This document shows, in pieces, positions 6,210-10,494 of a stretch of 10,494 bases of DNA. Origin of the DNA: Verrucomicrobiota bacterium. Lineage in GTDB: Bacteria; Verrucomicrobiota; Verrucomicrobiia; Limisphaerales; JADLHS01. The notes below the pieces were generated by a model. That model was given only the letters and a program-made list of their open reading frames with translations. It was not told the origin of the DNA and did not search any database. The stretch covers positions 1-10,494 of the forward strand of contig JANYBF010000665.1 of assembly GCA_025360895.1 (NCBI GenBank), in the 5' to 3' direction. Within the stretch, counting starts at the first letter, position 1; each line of letters opens with the position of its first letter. The translations under genes were made by a program, and so were the position numbers.

Positions 6210-6671
6210 ATGCGCCGCGCGTTCTCCTTTCTCATGCTGATGTTACTGTTGCTGGCGACGCTCCCGGTCGCCGCCGACACGGGTAGCGTCGTCAAGGTGT
6301 TGCCGCATTTCCTTGATTTGCAGGGTCGCTCCGCGCTCTCGCCCAGCCTCTACGATCGCGACGCTTATCAGGCACAACTGCGCAAGCATCCGGAACAACG
6401 CTCGGGGGTGCGCTTCGATGTTTTGTGGCGGGCGCGCAGTGCGACCAACACGCTGGCCAAGTTGCGCGTCGAGTTACGCGGTGCCGCGAAAGGTAATCTG
6501 CCCAGTGAAATCAGTCTGGAAAGCCAAGTGCGCATCACCGGCACGGGTCATTGGGAAAAACTCCTGCTCGATGGGGAAAAATACAAGACTTTCGGCGAGA
6601 TTACCGCCTGGCGCGCGACGCTGTGGTGCGGCGAACAAATGCTCGGCGAACAAAAATCTTTCCTCTGGTAG
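6210..6671 (+). CDS. Small exported protein of unknown function
   Basis: A 153-residue protein with a clear signal peptide: MRRAFSFLMLMLLLLATLPVAA, with a likely signal peptidase I cut after VAA near residue 22. The mature part (about 130 residues) has no membrane segment and alternates beta-like and charged stretches: VKVLPHFLDLQGR (28-40), LSPSLYDRDAYQAQLRKHP (43-61), RFDVLWRAR (68-76), LRVELRG (85-91) and the ending TAWRATLWCGEQMLGEQKSFLW (132-153). It has a single Cys at residue 140. The strand pattern suggests an immunoglobulin-like or beta-sandwich periplasmic domain, but I know no function. From memory, similar proteins are frequent in Verrucomicrobiota. It is transcribed divergently from the GT2 gene, with a 134-bp spacer in which I saw no convincing promoter. 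Confidence 0.8.
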   Translation: MRRAFSFLMLMLLLLATLPVAADTGSVVKVLPHFLDLQGRSALSPSLYDRDAYQAQLRKHPEQRSGVRFDVLWRARSATNTLAKLRVELRGAAKGNLPSEISLESQVRITGTGHWEKLLLDGEKYKTFGEITAWRATLWCGEQMLGEQKSFLW

Positions 6672-6750
6672 AGTGCCGGCGTGCCTCCCTCGTTGCTGCA
6701 CAACGGTGGTTTGGTTTCAGGTCGTCAAAGATATAAAAAAGGCACTCCAA

Positions 6751-6864
6751 ATGAGCCGCCCTTCCAAAAAACTCATTACGATTACGCAAATCGTTGCAGC
6801 CAGTCTCAGTCTATTGCTGGGAGTGTTAAATGGCATCTTCGGTTGCACTTTGATTTCAAATTAG
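6751..6864 (+). CDS. Possible 37-residue membrane microprotein upstream of pheA
   Basis: A short ORF, MSRPSKKLITITQ and then a hydrophobic stretch (IVAASLSLLLGVLNGIFGC, about residues 13-31), ending before pheA. It reads as a one-pass segment with a basic N-terminus. The surrounding 130 bp is more A/T-rich than the neighbours, with ATATAAAAAA at 6731-6740 as a possible -10 region. It has no clear ribosome site and is in a different frame from pheA. It contains no run of Phe codons, so it is not an obvious attenuation leader. It may equally be chance coding in an inserted piece: GGCACT (6741) and AGTGCC (6870) are inverse copies around it. Confidence 0.25.
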   Translation: MSRPSKKLITITQIVAASLSLLLGVLNGIFGCTLISN

Positions 6865-6920
6865 GGACAGTGCCACGGCGGCTTGATTCTTCTGACTTCC
6901 TTCGCCATGCTTCCCGCAAC

Positions 6921-7982
6921 ATGAGTCTCCCCGAGCATCGCAAGGCCATTGACAAACTGGACGCGCAAATCGTCCGGTTGCTCAACGAACGCACCCGGCA
7001 TGTCCTCGCCATCGGCGAAATTAAACTGAAAGCCGGCGAAGAAATCTACGCGCCCCATCGCGAACGCGCCGTGTTGCAGCGGATCAGCCAGTTGAACAGT
7101 GGCCCGATGACGGACGATCAACTGGGCGCAGTTTACCGCGAGGTCATGTCCAGCGCGCTCGCATTGGAGAAGTCGTTGACCATCGCCTATCTCGGGCCGG
7201 AAGCCACGTTCACGCATCAGGCGGCGATCCGGCGCTTTGGCTCCAGTCTGCGTTACGTCGCGCAGAAAACGATTGCGGACGTATTTACCGAGGTGAGCAA
7301 GCACCGCGCGGACTACGGCGTCGTACCCGTCGAGAATTCCACCGAAGGCGTCGTCACCCACACGCTCGACATGTTCGTGGACAGCGATCTGAAGATTGTT
7401 TCGCAAATCGTCTTGAAGGTGCAGCAATGCCTGATGAGCAACTCGCCCCGCGCCCGGATCAAGAAGCTTTACGTCCATCCGCAATCGCTCGCGCAATGCC
7501 GCGGTTGGATTCAGAATCATCTGCCACGCGCCGAACTCGTAGAAACCTCCTCCAACGCTCGCTCGGCGGAACTGGCGGTGAAGGAAAAAGGCAGTGCCGC
7601 CATTGGCGGATTGCTCGCCGCCGAGAAATATAACCTGGAGATTTTGGAACGGGACATCCAGGACAACGCCGCCAACGCCACGCGCTTCCTCGTGCTCGGC
7701 CGGCAGTGCAGCCCGGCCACCGGCGCTGACCGCACCAGCCTGATGGTGAGCGTCAGCCACAAGGTGGGCGCCTTGCACCATGCGCTCACGGCGTTCCGGC
7801 GTTTTCGCATCAATCTCACCAAGATCGAATCCCGCCCCAGCAAGCGGAAGGCGTGGGAATACTATTTCTTCATTGATTGTGACGGCCACGGCCAGGACCG
7901 TAAAGTCGCCAAGGCCATCGAGCATCTGGGGCGCGAGTGCAGCTACGTAAAGGTTCTCGGCTCGTATCCGAATGCCGAGTGA
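6921..7982 (+). CDS. pheA: Bifunctional chorismate mutase/prephenate dehydratase (P-protein)
   Basis: The 353-residue protein turns chorismate into prephenate and then phenylpyruvate, the committed branch to phenylalanine. Residues 5-84 are an AroQ-type chorismate mutase helical domain (RKAIDKLDAQIVRLLNERTR, then HRERAVLQRI). Residues 87-260 are prephenate dehydratase: YLGPEATFTHQAA (90-102), VPVENSTEGVV (135-145), and the TRF motif at 254-256. Residues 272-350 form an ACT regulatory domain with GALHHAL and ESRP (303-306), so feedback inhibition by Phe is expected. Start: ATG at 6921 puts the family N-terminus first; the frame is open back to 6681 but the 80 extra residues look non-coding. 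No Shine-Dalgarno sequence is visible. It is convergent with lnt, leaving only 6 bp between the stops. Confidence 0.95.
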   Translation: MSLPEHRKAIDKLDAQIVRLLNERTRHVLAIGEIKLKAGEEIYAPHRERAVLQRISQLNSGPMTDDQLGAVYREVMSSALALEKSLTIAYLGPEATFTHQAAIRRFGSSLRYVAQKTIADVFTEVSKHRADYGVVPVENSTEGVVTHTLDMFVDSDLKIVSQIVLKVQQCLMSNSPRARIKKLYVHPQSLAQCRGWIQNHLPRAELVETSSNARSAELAVKEKGSAAIGGLLAAEKYNLEILERDIQDNAANATRFLVLGRQCSPATGADRTSLMVSVSHKVGALHHALTAFRRFRINLTKIESRPSKRKAWEYYFFIDCDGHGQDRKVAKAIEHLGRECSYVKVLGSYPNAE

Positions 7983-7988
7983 AGCGGG

Positions 7989-8294
7989 TCAGGCAGCTCT
8001 GGTTCGTTGCGGCCGGAATAGCTCTGTTGCCAGCCACAAAATGAACATGCCGGTCACGCCGACGCACAACAGTGCGAGATAGCGGTCGAGTGGGAGCGAA
8101 CCCCTGGCTCCGATACGTGCGCCGAAGAAAATCATTTCTCCTTCACCCGGGAACGGCGCGCTGGATTGAACCCGACCGGATTTGTTCACACCTTGCGAAA
8201 TGCCCGAACTGGCCAGTCGAAAGATGGGGATGCCATATTCCGCCGCCCGCACCGGGGCTACGCGCGCATGCAACTCGTGTTGGTGCTGACCCCC
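7989..8294 (-). pseudogene. lnt: 3' fragment of lnt after a one-base frameshift
   Basis: This segment continues Lnt in the next reading frame. It reads QHQHELHARVAPVRAAEYG, then IPIFRLASSGISQ and GEGEMIFF, the usual nitrilase-fold ending of Lnt with an ARxRAxE-like helix. A C-terminal membrane helix follows (LALLCVGVTGMFILWLATEL). Joined to the 5' part, the protein would have about 479 residues, the normal size. The switch falls in the five-base C run at 8290-8294 (Gs on the coding strand): removing one G restores VADWGQHQHE. Confidence 0.8.
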
Positions 8295-9429
8295 AATCCG
8301 CCACATCCATCGTCGGCACAATGAGCATCTGCGCGCCTTGGCGGACCAGTTCGTCGGTCACGCGGGTGTAGCTCAAGTCGTAGCAGATGCAGATGCCGAT
8401 TTTGCCCCACGGCGAATCCCAGAGTTTCTGTTCGGGTGCGGGCAGGCCATCCTTGAAGAATTGGATCGGCACGCTTTTGACCTGTTTGAAGACAACTTCG
8501 CCGTTCGTACTGATGACAAACGCGGTGTTGTAGTAGTTCGTGCCCGGCGAAGCATCCTTACCCCCGACGATGAGGAATTTCTGGTTCTTGCGACACCAGT
8601 TTTTCAACTGCTCCGTCGGTTCGCCGTCAAACGTATATTCGCTGAGAACGACCAGGTCCACGTTTGTTAGCGGTCGAGTTCCAACATAATTTGCAATCAA
8701 CCGTTTGTCTTCATTCACAATCCCATCCAGCGCCCGAAGGATCTGGCTTGAGTTTGGAAACTCCAGTTGGACGCCGGCAACCCGTAGATTGGGAACTGGG
8801 CCTTTGCTTTTTGCTGTTCCGGAAATAAGGAATGGAGCAACGACCAGAACGGCGCAGCCTGCCAAGGTGTAGAATAAGACGCGCCTTGCTGCAATGACCA
8901 GAAACAGACTGGACCAAACAGCGGTCACGAATCCGATTCCATAAACTCCCAGATGGTTCCACGGAACAAGCGAAGATTCCGCAAATGCATAGCCCACATT
9001 CAGCCACGAGAATTTCAGGTAGTAGAGCTCGCTGCGGAAATACTCCAAGCCCGTCCAGAGAAACGGGACGAGCAGCGCGGCACGCTTCAACCCGAACCGG
9101 GCCAGCGCGAGATGGGCCAGCGTAACGAACAGCGCAATCCAGAACGCCAGCACCAACCACAAGGCAATCGCTCCGGGACCGAAGATGCGCCAGAAACATT
9201 CCAGTTGCGGCGCGAAGCACGCAAGGCCGGCCGCGAGCCCCGTGTAAAACGATTGCCGCGTCGTTCGCAGCCGCGCGAGTTGCATCAGGCAGACCACATA
9301 GCCAATGATGGCCAAAGCCAGCAGGCCAGATTGCGCCGGAGTATAGGCGGCGTGAAAGCACGCCACCGCGATCAGCGCGAGCAACCCTGCCTTCCGCCAT
9401 GGAAGTGGTGTTGGTTGCGATTCAGTCAT
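8143..9429 (-). CDS. lnt: Apolipoprotein N-acyltransferase (Lnt), frameshifted near 8290
   Basis: Lnt adds the third acyl chain to the N-terminal Cys of lipoproteins in the inner membrane. Residues 14-203 contain several membrane helices (AGLLALIAVACFHAAY; IALWLVLAFWIALFVTLAHL; LVVAPFLI), and FRSELYYLKFSWLNVGYAF (131-149) fits the family. The nitrilase domain starts near 215 (LRVAGVQLEF). E264 (VVLSEYTF) and C349 (GICICYDLSY) fit the catalytic Glu and Cys; the Lys would be K315 or K318, in VKSVPIQFFKDG, where other Lnts have a KHHLVPFGE loop, so this is a divergent type. After residue 380 (VADWG) the frame becomes nonsense (SAPTRVACARSPGAG) and stops at 8143. Start: ATG at 9429 precedes MTESQPTPLPWRK; the open frame to 9585 runs through repeats and is not used. 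Either a real mutation or a sequence error. Confidence 0.85.
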   Translation of the reverse strand: MTESQPTPLPWRKAGLLALIAVACFHAAYTPAQSGLLALAIIGYVVCLMQLARLRTTRQSFYTGLAAGLACFAPQLECFWRIFGPGAIALWLVLAFWIALFVTLAHLALARFGLKRAALLVPFLWTGLEYFRSELYYLKFSWLNVGYAFAESSLVPWNHLGVYGIGFVTAVWSSLFLVIAARRVLFYTLAGCAVLVVAPFLISGTAKSKGPVPNLRVAGVQLEFPNSSQILRALDGIVNEDKRLIANYVGTRPLTNVDLVVLSEYTFDGEPTEQLKNWCRKNQKFLIVGGKDASPGTNYYNTAFVISTNGEVVFKQVKSVPIQFFKDGLPAPEQKLWDSPWGKIGICICYDLSYTRVTDELVRQGAQMLIVPTMDVADWGSAPTRVACARSPGAGGGIWHPHLSTGQFGHFARCEQIRSGSIQRAVPG

Positions 9430-9470
9430 GATGCTGGTTGTCTCGATAAGCTCACCGTTGCCGCACGCAG

Positions 9471-9569
9471 AAAGCGGCGCAGGGCCGCCGCACTCCAAGA
9501 CGCTGCCGCGGTTCCCAGCGTTTGAAACAACGCAAAGCGTCTTGGACTGCGCCAGCCCTCTGGCGCTTT
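9471..9569. repeat. Head-to-head pair of 34-nt hairpin units (BIME-like)
   Basis: Two 34-nt units face each other, 9471-9504 (inverse) and 9536-9569, separated by 31 bp. They agree at 28 of 34 positions; both start AGCGTCTTGGA and end GCTTT. Each folds as a stem with a CCCT loop; in the right unit the stem is GCGCCAG/CTGGCGC. Differences at stem positions 17/28 (C-G against G-C) and 19/26 (A-T against G-C) keep pairing. It lies between the stop of the aas gene and the start of lnt, so it may serve as a terminator or REP element. Confidence 0.75.
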
Positions 9570-9606
9570 GGTCAGACGTCCACAACCCCGAGTTCGCGTT
9601 CCATGT

Positions 9607-10494
9607 TCAGGCACTCTCATTCGTGGTGGAAGCCTTCTGCGCAATTTCCTTCACCTTCCGCAAGTCCAGCTTGCCGGTACCGAGCATGGGAAAAGCTTCC
9701 AGCCGCACAAAGGCGTCCGCCTTCGGCTTCCACAGATTTGGCAGATCACTGGCCGTGAGTTTCTCCAGACACGACTGGAGTTTGTCATCCGGCAACTTGT
9801 GCAAGACCACGAGGCGTTCGCCTTTCTTTTCATCAGCCACGCTGGTGACGACGAAGGTTTGCTCCGTCATGCCCGCGAGTTCGTGTAATTTTTCCTCCAC
9901 CTTGATGTGGGGCACCATCTCGCCGCCGGTCTTGCTGAAGCGGCTCAGGCGATCGGTGATTTGCAAAAAACCGTCTTCGTCGAGCGTGGCCACGTCGCCG
10001 GTCGTATACCAGCCGTCGCGCAAGACTGCGGCGGTTTTCTCCGGCTTGCCGAGATAGCCCAGCATGATGTTCGGGCCGCGCACCAGCAGTAAACCTGGCT
10101 GCCCCGTCGGCACCGGGGCGTGCGTTTCCGGATCCACGATGCGCACGCAAACGCCCGGCAGCGGATGGCCGATCTTCCCGCGCTTGGCGCCGACCTGCCG
10201 GAATCCCGCCGCCCGAAAATCGTGCGTATTGACCGTCACGGCCGGCGAACATTCGGTGCAACCATAGGCCTCGAACGGCCGGATGCCGAATTGTTCGTCG
10301 AAGGCGGCTGCGACCCGGTCCGGCAATTTCTCCGCGCCCACCGCCACGAGGCGCACGCTGCCGAATTGCTCGGGCGTGCAACCGCGCAGGTAGATTTGCA
10401 GGAAGGTCGGGGTCGCCAGCAGGAACGTGACCTTGTGATCGCATACGAGCGGCCCGATGGTTTTGGCGTCGAGCGGATTCGCATGATACGCCGC
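9607..10494 (-). CDS. aas: Acyl-ACP synthetase/2-acylglycerophosphoethanolamine acyltransferase-like AMP-binding protein, N-terminus missing
   Basis: The last 295 residues of an adenylate-forming enzyme; the start is beyond the right edge, and the in-frame GTG at 10356 is internal. Visible motifs, counted from the edge, are TFLLATPTFLQIYLRG (23-38), VAVGAEKLPDRV (50-61), YGCTECSP (77-84), IGHPLPGVCVRIVDPET (about 104-120), DGWYTTGDV, the hinge ITDRLSRFSKTGGEMV, and the late GTGKLDLRKV whose Lys would catalyse adenylation. PLDAKTIGPLV near the edge and the overall pattern fit the Aas C-terminal domain, which activates fatty acids for re-acylation of lysophospholipids; Aas proteins carry an upstream PlsC-like acyltransferase domain that would lie outside the window. 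A simple acyl-CoA/ACP ligase is the alternative. It is followed by the hairpin pair and then lnt, another envelope-lipid acyltransferase. Confidence 0.85.
   Translation of the reverse strand, partial: AAYHANPLDAKTIGPLVCDHKVTFLLATPTFLQIYLRGCTPEQFGSVRLVAVGAEKLPDRVAAAFDEQFGIRPFEAYGCTECSPAVTVNTHDFRAAGFRQVGAKRGKIGHPLPGVCVRIVDPETHAPVPTGQPGLLLVRGPNIMLGYLGKPEKTAAVLRDGWYTTGDVATLDEDGFLQITDRLSRFSKTGGEMVPHIKVEEKLHELAGMTEQTFVVTSVADEKKGERLVVLHKLPDDKLQSCLEKLTASDLPNLWKPKADAFVRLEAFPMLGTGKLDLRKVKEIAQKASTTNESA

Noticed and set aside
6681..6920. Longer pheA start giving 80 extra residues
   Set aside because: The added stretch has no domain, lies in the A/T-rich gap, and ATG at 6921 gives the expected chorismate mutase N-terminus.
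6861..7925. Minus-strand open frame of 354 codons opposite pheA
   Set aside because: pheA is clearly coding on the plus strand with full family motifs; the antisense frame is a GC-rich shadow.
9430..9585. Upstream extension of the lnt frame
   Set aside because: It runs through the head-to-head hairpin repeat; the usual basic N-terminus starts at ATG 9429.

Overview
The window looks like a chromosomal stretch from a GC-rich, Gram-negative bacterium. My best guess is Verrucomicrobiota, near the Pedosphaera/Limisphaerales group. This rests on protein character recalled from memory (the PhyH-type dioxygenase, a Lnt with an atypical active-site loop, a small exported protein ending in EQKSFLW) and on hairpin-rich intergenic repeats. 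No rRNA, tRNA, CRISPR array or transposase gene was seen.

Layout. Positions 1-2138 (minus strand) hold a likely four-gene operon, read from right to left: an aldo/keto reductase, a DNA-polymerase-beta-type nucleotidyltransferase, a 78-residue partner that overlaps it, and a PhyH-type dioxygenase cut by the left window edge. Positions 2139-2556 hold no gene but are packed with palindromes, ending in a 120-bp element with perfect 16-bp terminal inverted repeats and TTA on both sides. Positions 2557-6075 (minus strand) hold a GT2 glycosyltransferase, RidA, RmuC and an exported protein of unknown function whose GTG start overlaps the RmuC stop. A 92-bp inverted-repeat element lies between ridA and rmuC. 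Positions 6210-7982 (plus strand) hold a small exported protein, a doubtful 37-codon membrane ORF, and pheA (chorismate mutase/prephenate dehydratase). Positions 7989-9429 (minus strand) hold lnt, apolipoprotein N-acyltransferase, broken by a one-base frameshift in a run of five Cs. A head-to-head pair of 34-nt hairpin units follows, and then the C-terminal 295 residues of an Aas-like AMP-binding enzyme that runs off the right edge.

Functions. Most of the genes are housekeeping: Phe biosynthesis, RidA enamine/imine deamination, RmuC genome maintenance, and lipoprotein and phospholipid acylation (lnt and aas lie near each other and both act on envelope lipids). The less ordinary content is the nucleotidyltransferase with its overlapping partner, the exported protein coupled to RmuC with a possible nuclease-like motif, the frameshifted lnt, and several families of intergenic hairpins whose paired copies show compensatory base changes.
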